Assembly: GCA_902578815.1 (NCBI GenBank)
Contig: CACHEI010000005.1
Span: 17,094-81,093, forward strand
Reading direction: 5' to 3'
Source of the DNA: an uncultured SAR116 cluster alpha proteobacterium
GTDB taxonomy: Bacteria > Pseudomonadota > Alphaproteobacteria > Puniceispirillales > Puniceispirillaceae
Length of the DNA stretch: 64,000 nt
Shown here: positions 1 through 10,963 of the stretch, piece after piece
How positions within the stretch are numbered: the first letter of the stretch is position 1
How the letters are laid out: the number at the start of each line of letters is the position of its first letter
The notes under the pieces: generated by a model
Told to the model about the DNA's origin: nothing
Databases searched by the model: none
What the model saw: the letters and a program-made list of their open reading frames with translations, nothing else
Position numbers and translations under genes: made by a program

Positions 1-163
1 GGCCCATTGCAATGACGTCTGCCGTCGCAATGCCAATAACTGACAGCGCACCGATGACAATTGGCATCGCCAGTTTTATATTCTGCCAGTGATGATAGGC
101 CCACGAAAGCACTTGCCTTGACCGTTGTATGCTGTCGCCTGTCTTTTCTGATGCTGTCGTCAT
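1..163 (-). CDS. MATE-type multidrug/Na+ efflux transporter, N-terminal part
   Basis: Only the first 54 codons lie in the window; the gene continues past the left edge. It starts at an ATG (163-161), with GAGG about a dozen bases upstream on the minus strand. After a short hydrophilic leader the protein enters a first membrane helix with the pattern LAMPIVIGALSVIGIATADV. This resembles the first helix of MATE (NorM/DinF) transporters, where an LALPxI stretch is followed by a VDT-like turn. MATE proteins export cationic compounds using a Na+ or H+ gradient across the inner membrane. The assignment rests on one helix, so another polytopic family is possible. It is divergent from rlmE. Confidence 0.5.
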   Translation of the reverse strand, partial: MTTASEKTGDSIQRSRQVLSWAYHHWQNIKLAMPIVIGALSVIGIATADVIAMG

Positions 164-332
164 TTCGGATTTGGAGCCTCAGAATTGTGGCGTCTGGCGC
201 GGCAAAAGATTAAATAAAATGGCTGGGTTGCAATGTTTTTGCCAACATTGAAAACAACTTGTTATTACGTTAATTGTCCAGGAAAGTATATGCCGTCACG
301 GGCGGCTCCCCATCTGAAAGGTATCGAGTGCG

Positions 333-1157
333 ATGAAAGGCGGTGGTAAAGGAATAGACCGATCAGATGGCAAAAAGGGGTCATCAGGGCGCAGCTATCG
401 AGGCAAGGCTGGTCTTACGCGCCAACCAAAAAAGATGCGTGGCCGCAAGGTTTCGTCACAGCGCTGGCTGGCTCGACAGCTGAATGACCCCTTCGTTGCT
501 GAGGCTAAATCCCGTGGATTTCGCTCGCGTGCAGCGTTGAAACTTGAACAGATTGATGACCGTTACAGACTTTTCCAGCCTGGCATGGCCATTGTCGATC
601 TTGGTTGTGCGCCTGGTGGCTGGATGCAGGTTGCCTCAAAGCGGATACGACTGGGGCAGGGGCCTGCCCGCCTTGTAGGCGTTGATCTGGTGGAGACAGA
701 GGTTATCGTCGACGCCGATACTTTTGTTGGTGACATGATGGATAATGGCATGCTGGCTCTTGTACGTGAAGCTGTTGGTGAAGCCGCCGACGGGGTTTTG
801 AGCGATATGGCGGCCGCTACGACTGGCCATCGGCCAACGGACCATCTTCGAACCACGGCGCTGCTTGAGGCGGCGCTGGTGTTTGCGCTGGAAATTCTTA
901 AAAGGAATGGGTTCTTTCTGGCGAAATGTTTTCGCGGTGGTGCCGAGCGAACTGTCCTTAACGTAATGCAGCGCAACTTTGCCACGGTGCGTCATGTAAA
1001 ACCTGCCGCAAGTAGGCAGGAGTCCATAGAGAGCTATGTCTTGGCAACAGGCTTTCATGCTGATGATCTTTGCAGCAAAAATGAAAATGCAGCGCCGCAT
1101 GACAATGATGCAGGGCTGGAAAAGAAGGTTGACGAAAGCGGATTTTCCCCGATTTAA
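333..1157 (+). CDS. rlmE: 23S rRNA (uridine-2'-O-)-methyltransferase RlmE
   Basis: FtsJ/RrmJ-family enzyme that 2'-O-methylates the A-loop uridine (U2552 in E. coli numbering) of 23S rRNA in the large subunit, using SAM. The Rossmann SAM-binding motif VDLGCAPGGW is at residues 88-97. The K-D-K-E catalytic tetrad is visible as K70 (SRAALKL), D158 (LSDM), K198 (LAKCF) and E233 (ESYVLATG). At 274 residues it is longer than the roughly 209-residue E. coli enzyme; the extra length is a basic N-terminal tail rich in G, K and R, common in alphaproteobacteria, plus a short C-terminal tail. It lies about 85 bp before guaB on the same strand, so cotranscription is likely. Confidence 0.93.
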   Translation: MKGGGKGIDRSDGKKGSSGRSYRGKAGLTRQPKKMRGRKVSSQRWLARQLNDPFVAEAKSRGFRSRAALKLEQIDDRYRLFQPGMAIVDLGCAPGGWMQVASKRIRLGQGPARLVGVDLVETEVIVDADTFVGDMMDNGMLALVREAVGEAADGVLSDMAAATTGHRPTDHLRTTALLEAALVFALEILKRNGFFLAKCFRGGAERTVLNVMQRNFATVRHVKPAASRQESIESYVLATGFHADDLCSKNENAAPHDNDAGLEKKVDESGFSPI

Positions 1158-2711
<1,554 letters not shown>

Positions 2712-2812
2712 GCGATCCTAGCCAAATGAAGATTTGATCACCAAAGACCAATGATCATGGTTGATATTTTTTGGCACCGTTGAGTTGGCGGTTCCCTTCA
2801 GAGGTAGAATTC

Positions 2813-4132
2813 ATGAAGCCAGCCGCACGGCTTGCCACCTTAATCGAGATTATCGACGAGATCGAGGAGACCCATCTCGCCGGCTATGGGTTGCGAAAGG
2901 GATTGCAGCGGCGGCGCTATGCAGGGTCAGGAGACCGGCAGGCTATCTCTGCCATGTTCTGGCAGGTGCATCGGGCGTGGGCGCGCCTTTTTTGGCATTT
3001 GCAGCAATGTGGATGTCAGGTCACCGCCCGTAGCATCTCTATCGCCGCTCTGATGCTGGTTAACCGGCAGCTGCCAGCGGCAATCTCTGCGCTGTTCGGC
3101 GGCGATGACAAGCATAATGCTGCAGCACTTAGTGCTGATGAGCTGGAGCTTGTTGCGCAATTAGTCGATCGGCAGCTGGATCACCCTGAGATGCCTCGTA
3201 ATGTGGCACTTGAATGGCCTGAGTTTTTGATGGCAGATGCTATTGCTGCACTTGGTGAGTCGGCCGATGCCGAATTACTGGCCTTGCGGGGCGAAGCGGC
3301 AACAGATGTCCGGATTAACCCGTTAAAAATTGATGACAGGCGTGTGTTGCGGGAAAAATTTGCCGGCCGTGGTCTCAAATGTCATCTCAACACGCTCTCG
3401 CCCATTGGCATTCGGCTTGAAAAACGCAACCGCACGGAGAATTTTCCTGAATGGAAGAAGGGGCTGTTTGAGTATCAGGATGAGGGATCGCAGATTGCGG
3501 CACTTCTTTGTGACGCACGGCCAGGCATGCAGGTTGTCGATATGTGCGCCGGTGCTGGTGGCAAGGCGCTTGTGATGGCGGCGCAGATGCAGAACAGGGG
3601 GCGCGTTCTGGCGCTTGATTCCGATGCTGAACGGCTGGAACGTGGCGGTGAGCGGATGCGTCGTGCTGGCGCCCACAATATTGAACGAAAACATGTCGGT
3701 GACAGTTGGGGGACGAAGCGCTGGCGTGGCAAGTTTGACCGGGTGGTGATTGATGCGCCCTGTTCAGGGTCTGGCACATGGCGACGTCAGGTTGACGCCC
3801 GCTGGCGATGCAGCAGTGACGACCTTGCCCGTTATACCAGCCTGCAGGCGCAATTGCTCGACAAGGGGCGTGCCATGGTCGTGCCCGGCGGCCGGATCAT
3901 CTATATCACCTGTTCGGTTCTGGCCAGTGAGGGCGCACAGCAGATTGATCGGCTGCTGGCAGAAGCGCCGGAACTGGAGCTAGCCGATATAGGTGAAATC
4001 TGGCAGGACACGATTGGCAAGCAGCAAGGTGGTGCCTGTCCGACATTGGACAGGGGGATGCTGCGGCTGCTTCCTGGACGTGACGGCACGGATGGGTTTT
4101 TCATCGCGGTATTGCAGGCGCTTCTGCGCTGA
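2813..4132 (+). CDS. RsmB/NOP2-family rRNA m5C methyltransferase
   Basis: A class I SAM-dependent RNA (cytosine-5) methyltransferase of the NOL1/NOP2/Sun family, likely acting on 16S rRNA. The SAM motif is [13 protein letters not shown]. Both cysteines of the m5C mechanism are present: Cys317 in DAPCSGSG (motif IV) and Cys367 in ITCSV (motif VI). The N-terminal part (about 1-140) is helical and divergent. I chose ATG 2813 because GAGG ends 8 nt before it; a TTG at 2771 in the same frame would add 14 residues of low-quality leader. Its TGA overlaps an ATG (TGATG at 4130-4134) in the frame of guaA, suggesting coupling. Which cytosine it modifies cannot be read from sequence. Confidence 0.88.
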   Translation: MKPAARLATLIEIIDEIEETHLAGYGLRKGLQRRRYAGSGDRQAISAMFWQVHRAWARLFWHLQQCGCQVTARSISIAALMLVNRQLPAAISALFGGDDKHNAAALSADELELVAQLVDRQLDHPEMPRNVALEWPEFLMADAIAALGESADAELLALRGEAATDVRINPLKIDDRRVLREKFAGRGLKCHLNTLSPIGIRLEKRNRTENFPEWKKGLFEYQDEGSQIAALLCDARPGMQVVDMCAGAGGKALVMAAQMQNRGRVLALDSDAERLERGGERMRRAGAHNIERKHVGDSWGTKRWRGKFDRVVIDAPCSGSGTWRRQVDARWRCSSDDLARYTSLQAQLLDKGRAMVVPGGRIIYITCSVLASEGAQQIDRLLAEAPELELADIGEIWQDTIGKQQGGACPTLDRGMLRLLPGRDGTDGFFIAVLQALLR

Positions 4133-4176
4133 TGGCGTTTGGGGATCTGCGTAATAACAAGGTTGGGATAGGTAAG

Positions 4177-5730
4177 ATGACGAATGATTCAATTCTGATT
4201 ATTGATTTTGGCTCGCAGGTGACGCAGCTGATTGCACGGCGTCTGCGGGAGGCGGGTGTCTATACCGAGATTTTGCCCTGCACCACGACAGCAGACAAAA
4301 TCAGTACTGTGCGGCCGCGGGGGATTATTCTATCGGGTGGACCGGCATCGGTGGCGATGTCGGATACGCCGCGCGCCCCGCAAATCGTTTTTGATTTGGC
4401 GGTGCCGGTGCTTGGCATCTGTTATGGCCAGCAGACAATGTGTCAGCAGCTCGGCGGACGCGTTGAACCGGGAACAAGCCGCGAATTTGGCCGTGCCGAG
4501 TTGCAGATCATCGAACCATCGGCCCTGTTTGAAGGGGTGTGGGATAGTGCCACCTCGCATCACACTGTCTGGATGAGCCATGGTGATCACGTTGCTGCGC
4601 TTCCTGATGGATTTCGCGTGGTGGCAAAATCTGCCGGTGCGCACTTCGCCGCTGTTGCTGATGAGACACGTCACTATTATGGTGTTCAGTTCCATCCTGA
4701 GGTTGCTCACACGAAGGGTGGAGAGCGCTTGCTCTCGCGCTTTGCCATTGGCATCTGTGGTTGTTCCGGCAGCTGGTCGATGGCTGGCTATCGGCAGCGG
4801 GCGATTGCTGCCATTCGCAAGCAGGTTGGTGATGGCAAGGTGATTTGTGGCCTGTCTGGCGGTGTTGATTCATCTGTTGCCGCCGTGCTGATCCATGAGG
4901 CGATTGGCAAGCAATTGACCTGTGTGTTTGTCGATCATGGCTTGTTGCGGGCTGGCGAGGCTGAGGAGGTGGTCAGGCTTTTTGGAGGACATTACAACAT
5001 TCCGCTGATCCACAAGAACGTGGCGGAGCTGTTTCTTAGCCGCTTGGATGGCGTCAGTGATCCGGAGCAGAAACGCAAGATCATCGGCAACAGCTTCATC
5101 GAGGTGTTTGACGTCGAGGCGGCGAAGATCGACGGGGCGCGGTTTCTGGCGCAGGGAACCCTCTATCCTGACGTGATTGAGAGCATCTCAGCTGCTGGCG
5201 TTGACGCGGTGACAATAAAGTCACACCACAATGTTGGCGGCCTTCCCAATGACATGGCATTAGAGTTGGTGGAGCCTTTGCGGGAGTTATTTAAGGATGA
5301 GGTTCGGGCCCTAGGACGTGAGATTGGCCTTCCTGAAATTTTGGTCTCGCGCCATCCTTTTCCGGGGCCGGGGCTTGCCATCCGCGTTCCAGGCACGATC
5401 ACCCGCGAAAAGCTCGATATTCTTAGAGAGGCTGATGCCGTCTATCTTGAAGAGATTCGCAATGCTGGGCTTTATAATGAAATCTGGCAGGCCTTTGCCG
5501 TGTTATTACCGGTGCGAACCGTTGGCGTGATGGGTGATGCCAGGTCTTATGATTATGCCTGTGCATTGCGGGCTGTCTCTTCAACGGATGGCATGACAGC
5601 CGATAGTTACCCGTTTACTCATGAGTTTCTCTCGCGCACTGCCACTCGGATTGTGAATGAGGTCAAGGGTATCAACCGCGTCACCTATGATGTTACATCA
5701 AAGCCACCTGGCACAATTGAGTGGGAATAG
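4177..5730 (+). CDS. guaA: GMP synthase (glutamine-hydrolysing) GuaA
   Basis: Converts XMP, ATP and glutamine to GMP. The N-terminal class I glutamine amidotransferase has nucleophile Cys82 in GICYGQQ and the His-Glu pair in FHPEV. The ATP pyrophosphatase loop SGGVDSS begins at residue 227, and the C-terminal dimerisation domain ends in the conserved [11 protein letters not shown] chose ATG 4177, followed by a near-universal [15 protein letters not shown] start; ATG 4132, overlapping the preceding stop, would add 15 unconserved residues. Base composition changes abruptly right after its stop codon, and a recombinase remnant follows. The guaA 3' end is an established integration hotspot for genomic islands. 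Confidence 0.96.
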   Translation: MTNDSILIIDFGSQVTQLIARRLREAGVYTEILPCTTTADKISTVRPRGIILSGGPASVAMSDTPRAPQIVFDLAVPVLGICYGQQTMCQQLGGRVEPGTSREFGRAELQIIEPSALFEGVWDSATSHHTVWMSHGDHVAALPDGFRVVAKSAGAHFAAVADETRHYYGVQFHPEVAHTKGGERLLSRFAIGICGCSGSWSMAGYRQRAIAAIRKQVGDGKVICGLSGGVDSSVAAVLIHEAIGKQLTCVFVDHGLLRAGEAEEVVRLFGGHYNIPLIHKNVAELFLSRLDGVSDPEQKRKIIGNSFIEVFDVEAAKIDGARFLAQGTLYPDVIESISAAGVDAVTIKSHHNVGGLPNDMALELVEPLRELFKDEVRALGREIGLPEILVSRHPFPGPGLAIRVPGTITREKLDILREADAVYLEEIRNAGLYNEIWQAFAVLLPVRTVGVMGDARSYDYACALRAVSSTDGMTADSYPFTHEFLSRTATRIVNEVKGINRVTYDVTSKPPGTIEWE

Positions 5731-5817
5731 AAATGGATATATGACTAACCGATTTATATTACTTCCTTCCTTTCACAAAACTTTCACATTAAGTCTAATA
5801 AATTAATTTTGTTGAGA

Positions 5818-5832
5818 ATTCGTATCACGAAT
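5818..5832. repeat. short inverted repeat at the left island junction
   Basis: A perfect 6-bp inverted repeat, ATTCGT-atc-ACGAAT, lies 90 bp after guaA and just before the integrase remnant. It could be a recombinase or repressor arm site, or chance in AT-rich DNA. No second copy was noticed elsewhere. Confidence 0.2.
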
Positions 5833-5861
5833 ATATAGAATGTTCCAAAGATGCGCGACTA

Positions 5862-6591
5862 TTGGAACTAATAGTAACTCGTAGGCGGAATTTGGCACTC
5901 GAAAAGCAGAAATTCAAAGACGGCGAAATTCCAGTCCTCAACGAAGCTTGTGTATTTAAGCGTGGGGAGTATTGGCAGTTTCGTATGTGGCTTGCGAAAG
6001 AAATCAAATACGCACGAAAGAGCCCACGCACTCAATGTCAAACAACAGCAGTCGAGCGTGGCAAAGAAGCCAACTTAGATATTTATGCAAATCTCCAGCA
6101 AGTTAAAACCCACTTTTCAGTCACCACCAAAGAGGGCGTGCAACAGTACCTAGACTTTCGCAAACGTGATGCAGAACTGGGACGTATTTTAAGTGGTAGA
6201 CTCGCAATAATAGTCACGTGCTTAAAGCACTGTCTCAGTTTCATTGGCAAAGATACAAAAATTAAAGAGTCAGAACGCACTGGCTGTGAAAATTATTTTT
6301 ATCAACGTCAAAAATTGACCAATTCCAAAGTCAAACAAGTCACAGCTTAAACGAACAAAGCACCATCAATGCTTTTATAAAATGTTGTCACAATAATGGT
6401 CACAAACACATAGATGGTCTCACTTTTAAGCGACTGCCACGATTAGACAAAGGCAATGATGCGATCCTTTGAGCGCCATTTATAAACGATGAATGTGAAG
6501 ATTTTTATCCTTATACCTGCAAGAACGCGCCATTTAAGCAAGTAATACCAATAACGAATGCACGCCTCTATCAAATGCAAGTTATTTCTTA
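5862..6591 (+). pseudogene. decayed tyrosine-recombinase (phage-type integrase) gene
   Basis: The open part (5862-6350, 162 codons) resembles the N-terminal arm and SAM-like DNA-binding domain of a phage-integrase family: FKRGEYWQFRMWLAKE, then FSVTTKEGVQQYLDFRKRD, then a CLKHCLSFIGKDTKIKE stretch. It ends at TAA 6348. Reading on in the frame starting at 6344 restores a coherent continuation, LNEQSTINAFIKC followed by HIDGLTFKRLPRLDKGNDAI, so a single-base frameshift lies near 6340. A TGA at 6470 then interrupts the segment before APFINDE. The catalytic C-terminal half with the R-H-R-Y residues is not seen. The true start is unclear; 5862 is a TTG. Confidence 0.68.
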
Positions 6592-6636
6592 GTTTATTTT
6601 GGAATGCCACAAAAGCACACTAATTTTGAGCATTTA

Positions 6637-7503
6637 CTATTTTACCAGCGTCACAAAATATCTGCCTGCTAACCACAACCCGAATCTTTTTCGGTTCACA
6701 AATAAATCATCAAAAAATAGAGCAATTTTTAGGAAAATCTTAAAATAGCTGTGATTTCCTAGGGTGTTTTTGCCTTGATGTTCTAATAATTCGTCGGCGG
6801 AATAATATCCGAAACGCTTAAACATGTACAAAAAATGATAGTCTTGTATCGTAGTTTGTCTAAATGGTTGCCCAAATTTTCGCAATCCACCAATTGTAAG
6901 TGGAACGTCACCCAAATTTTTTTCAATAGTAAATAATCTTACCATTCTAATTAACGGATTGGAGGATCCTCCTTCCATGAAAATTGCTTTTCCATGAGGC
7001 TTTAAAATCCGGTAGAGTTCCTCTCGGACGCCAGGATACTTTATAACATGATGAAGGACAGCTCTTCCAAAAATAAAGTCAAAGCTATCATCTTCGTAGG
7101 GAAGGTCTTGGGCATTGGCCTAAACAAACTCTGTTTTGTCTGAAACCTTTGTCAGATCAGCCAATTTTCTTGCAACCTTCACACCTTGAGAAGATAAATC
7201 GAAGCCATTCACTCGATGTCCTAATGAGGCAACTGCAATTCCTAGAATTCCCGTACCACAGGCATAATCCAATATTCTCAAATCTTCATTATTTCTGACT
7301 TCATTTTCAATCATTTCTGAGAAAATTCTTGTGTCATACCCATACAAGGTTCCACTATTGTGCGGTGCGATGCAAAATTTTTTGTTAAAAAAACTCCAAG
7401 TCATCGGCTTTGAAAGCAAGGCTTTTTGCTGGGAGCTGTAAAGATTGTCGTGTTCTTTCTTTTCAACACTCAATACCTTACCAAGAAAGCCTTTTTTCAA
7501 CAT
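6637..7503 (-). pseudogene. class I SAM methyltransferase interrupted by one in-frame stop
   Basis: Read as one frame on the minus strand from ATG 7503, this is a 288-residue Methyltransf_11-type protein broken only by a TAG at 7122-7120. The first part carries the SAM motif ILDYACGTGILGIAVA and GFDLSSQGV. After the stop the frame continues without a shift through ANAQDLPYEDDSFDFIFG and HHVIKYPGVREELYRILKP, the usual motif IV to VI region, and on to a hydrophobic C terminus. Everything expected is in register, so either the gene is freshly inactivated, the base is a sequencing error, or the stop is read through. The methyl acceptor is unknown. Confidence 0.72.
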
Positions 7504-8639
7504 TATCCCCTACTTCTTGTTTATGTTATTACGATTGGTTTACCTCAACAAACTTATTCCATTTACACGCCAGCCACGAAATCAGAGTGAATACGAAAAA
7601 AGTTAGCGCAACTGCATTCAGGAGTCATCCAGATTGCTACCGCAGATCCAACAGCATTTGATACAAAATTTTAATCATAATTTTTTCTAAATTAAAGTTT
7701 TTGGGATTTCGTAGTACCTCTTAAAATCATGCGGCTCATGTTTGAAAAAAATAGACTTAAACCTTACAAATTGAAGGTGAGAAGCGTTGGTTAATATATC
7801 GAACATTCTACAGCAGCTGCAAAATATACAGCCAAAAATTAAGTGATTGCACGTGTATATATCAAAAGTCATTGAGTAGGTTAAGTGACCAGGTCTGTAA
7901 TCTACTTACCAAATATTTTATCTGCATGACTTGATATCTATTTCCAAAAAGCGCGATCAAGTTTTTCTAACTTAATAGATCGTCATTTTAAGTTTATCTT
8001 ATTGAACGGCATTTACGTTTTTTCATTAGTTCGGAATAATCACTGTTCTAACTTGATCAATATTTGTGTTGGCAGTTCAATGGTATTTTTTTTCCAACGG
8101 AAAAGCTTGAAAAAAGATAAGAAGAGTTAAATGTGATTCAGCATTGGCTCATTAACCAGTTGCAAATTTCTTAAAACACAAAACAGTCCAATATCATGCG
8201 GGATTTGGATAATTTGTTTTGATAAATCTCAAAATAAAAATTTGAAAATCTGTAACAGTATGTCAACGAAACTATGCGATGTGGGGTTTTATTTAAAAGA
8301 GTGACGCTGAGAGCAAATTTCGAAATACTCTCGGTAAGTGATAATTTCTTAGGCTGATTCAATGTCAAGTTATATAAACTGGCGATTAAAGAAAATTCAG
8401 TTTTGGGCTGAATAATATTAAAAAATGCGATAAAGAATTTTCATTGCGTGAGCTTGGTTTAACAACTATTTTGGCTCCTGTTTGGTCTTAAACGCTGTTA
8501 CATACCATTAGGTCAACAGTAAATGAGTTGATTATTCAAATAATCAGCTTTTGAGTTTTTTTTAGGCAGTAAAATGACTTCCTTTAGTCTAGGGTAGAAA
8601 ACAATAAACGGTAAATAAGTCGCGCGATGTAATTTAAAT
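7504..8639. other. 1.1-kb AT-rich gap without a supportable gene
   Basis: No complete gene is convincing. On the minus strand between about 7660 and 7530 there is a frameshifted hydrophobic trace (SNAVGSAVAIWM, then after a shift LLNAVALTFFVFTLISWLAC) that could be the end of a lost membrane protein. Another minus-strand trace near 7870-7690 ends in HDFKRYYEIPKTLI. Both are too short to name. The manC promoter presumably lies toward 8640, but I cannot point to a clear -35/-10 pair. Confidence 0.4.
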
Positions 8640-10079
8640 ATGAAAAATGAAACAAAGGTCACGCCAGTATTGCTTGCGGGAGGTAGTGGGACCCGTCTTT
8701 GGCCGGTATCAAGGAAGTCTTATCCAAAGCAATTTGTAAATTTTAATGGTGACGTAACATTGTATCAGCAAAGTGTTATGCGCGTGTGCAAGTCTGATAT
8801 TCTAAATTTTGCTTCCCCACTTACAGTCACAAATAACGAGCACCGTTTTGTTGTTGCTGACCAATTACAGTCTATTGGTGTTGACCCAGGAACCATCCTA
8901 ATTGAGCCAGAGAGTAAGAACACTGCGCCAGCAATTCTTGCGGCATGTATCTTTCTAATGAAAAGCGATCCTGAGGCGGTTATCTTAGTATCGCCGGTAG
9001 ACCATTTCATGAGTGATCGGTATGCACTTCACGATGCGGTAAATAGGGGTTTAGACGTAATTTCTGAGGGAAAATTTGTAACATTTGGTGTAACGCCGAC
9101 AAGGCCGGAGACAGGATATGGTTATTTAAAACCTATTTCGAACACCACAGAGTTTCCCATTGCTATCAGCAGTTTTGTGGAGAAGCCAGACATCTGTGCA
9201 GCGCGAGCAATGTTAGACGAGGGTGGTTATCTTTGGAACACTGGCATATTTTTGTTTCGCGCGCGCGACATGATAAAGGCTTCTTCTTTTTTTGAACCAA
9301 ATTTGCTTAGGAGTGTTGAGGATGCAGTACACAATGGCTTTGCTGATTTTGGTTTTTGGCGCTTGGACCCTGAAGCGTGGTTGAATTGTGATAGCAATTC
9401 AATTGATTATGCCATTATGGAAAGAACAAAAAATTTGATGGTTGTTCAACTACAAGCCGAGTGGTCAGATTTAGGAGATTGGCACACTGTTTGGTTGGAA
9501 AAAAAGAAGTTGGCGCTTGAAGGGGTTGTAACAGAGGGAAACGTTTTAGCAGTGGATTGCGAAGATGTTCTTCTCCGTTGCGACAGTCCTGGTCAGCAGC
9601 TAGTTGGGCTTGGTCTGCGAGATATTGTAGCGATATCAATGTCTGACGCTGTTTTATTAGCTCACAAAGACAAAACCCAATCAGTAAAGGCAATCGTTGA
9701 GAAACTCCAACGTAAAGGTGTGAGACAAGCAGAGGAGCATCCGCTATGGCAAAGGCCGTGGGGAACTTTTGAAAGTCTAATTATTGAAAAAAACTTCCAT
9801 GTTAAGCGTTTAAATGTAAAGCCTTTTGCATCACTAAGTCTCCAAAGCCACAAATATCGCTCAGAACATTGGATCGTTGTGGAGGGTGTCGCCAATGTTA
9901 CAGTTGATGGTTCTGTATCTCAGTTGAGCAAAGGACAATCTACTTTCGTGCCTGCTGGGGCAATTCATAGACTAGAAAACCTTGGGTCTGAACCAATAGT
10001 GCTCATTGAAATTCAAACTGGTAGTTATTTTGGCGAGGATGATATTAAACGTTATGAGGACAAATACAGTAGGTTTTGA
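8640..10079 (+). CDS. manC: mannose-1-phosphate guanylyltransferase / mannose-6-phosphate isomerase
   Basis: Bifunctional type II enzyme (ManC/CpsB/AlgA family) that forms GDP-mannose from GTP and mannose-1-phosphate and interconverts fructose-6-P and mannose-6-P. The nucleotidyltransferase signature GGSGTRLWPVSRKSYPKQF starts near residue 14; the sugar-binding FVEKPD motif follows. The C-terminal cupin isomerase begins at RPWGTFESL and contains SLQSHKYRSEHWIVVEG and FVPAGAIHRLEN. The 479-residue length is standard. It stands alone on plus between two long non-coding gaps; no phosphomannomutase or GDP-mannose 4,6-dehydratase is in the window, so those must be encoded elsewhere. Confidence 0.93.
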   Translation: MKNETKVTPVLLAGGSGTRLWPVSRKSYPKQFVNFNGDVTLYQQSVMRVCKSDILNFASPLTVTNNEHRFVVADQLQSIGVDPGTILIEPESKNTAPAILAACIFLMKSDPEAVILVSPVDHFMSDRYALHDAVNRGLDVISEGKFVTFGVTPTRPETGYGYLKPISNTTEFPIAISSFVEKPDICAARAMLDEGGYLWNTGIFLFRARDMIKASSFFEPNLLRSVEDAVHNGFADFGFWRLDPEAWLNCDSNSIDYAIMERTKNLMVVQLQAEWSDLGDWHTVWLEKKKLALEGVVTEGNVLAVDCEDVLLRCDSPGQQLVGLGLRDIVAISMSDAVLLAHKDKTQSVKAIVEKLQRKGVRQAEEHPLWQRPWGTFESLIIEKNFHVKRLNVKPFASLSLQSHKYRSEHWIVVEGVANVTVDGSVSQLSKGQSTFVPAGAIHRLENLGSEPIVLIEIQTGSYFGEDDIKRYEDKYSRF

Positions 10080-10963
10080 TAGCTCGTCTGGGGCGTTTTA
10101 AAATTCAATTAAATAAAGCTGGGATATCGCAACTGGATATTTAATCCCTACGGAAATTAGTGATACTTTATACCGAAATACGATTTTCCGAAGTGAAATG
10201 TTTAATGTTACACGGTAAAGGATTTCCGATCCGGCAAAAATTTTATTAATAATTTTTTACGATGAAGTGGTTATTGAGAGAAAATGGGGTTTTGCGGAAT
10301 GAATTTTGAGAACCTATTGCTTCCCATGAATTAGCTCTAAACTCCTTAGATCCAATGAATTTCTGGTTTATCTTTCTCACATGTCGGGTTTCGATTTATT
10401 AGATACCTCGGGGCGACTTAATTTGATTTGCTTCGCGATTTGCGCGTTGAGATTTTTGTTACGACGCCATCATATTCTTAGCTGAAGCGTGAATATTAAA
10501 AAAACAATCGTCGCAAATTAACGGGGATACAAGTTAAGTAATTTTATATCCGGTTAATTTATCTAAGTGGTTTAAACTTTTGGGCTTGGAACAACCATTT
10601 TCGTCGATATCATTTTTTCTACGTTGTGCTTCCTCTGTAAAGTTGAATCTAAAATGATGGCCTTTCCTACAATCACCGATTAGACAGAATGCTTATGAGA
10701 GCCACATTATTGGGTAATCATTTCTAACAGGTGACTGAAAAACGAAATTTTACGCTCTGCTGATATTATTGTATGGGTTTTCTCGTCAAGATGGTTGTAC
10801 CGAGAGTTCTTCAGCTTCGGTTTATCGCTTTGTTTGATTATAACGAAATGGCCGCTTGATTGAAAAAAACAAGAGAAGTTTTAAACCTGATGTAGCGCTA
10901 TTCTTTTATTCTATAAGTGTTGATAAATACGCCATCAGAATCATCTAAGGAAGTCTGAGTGTC
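10080..10963. other. 0.9-kb AT-rich gap between manC and the ligase-like gene
   Basis: No coding trace, RNA gene or clear terminator is supportable. It probably holds the promoter and leader for the gene at 10964. Confidence 0.4.

Noticed and set aside
2735..2758. Two TGATCA copies after guaB followed by a short T-run
   Set aside because: Each copy is self-palindromic, but they do not form a GC-rich stem directly next to the T-run, so I do not call a terminator.
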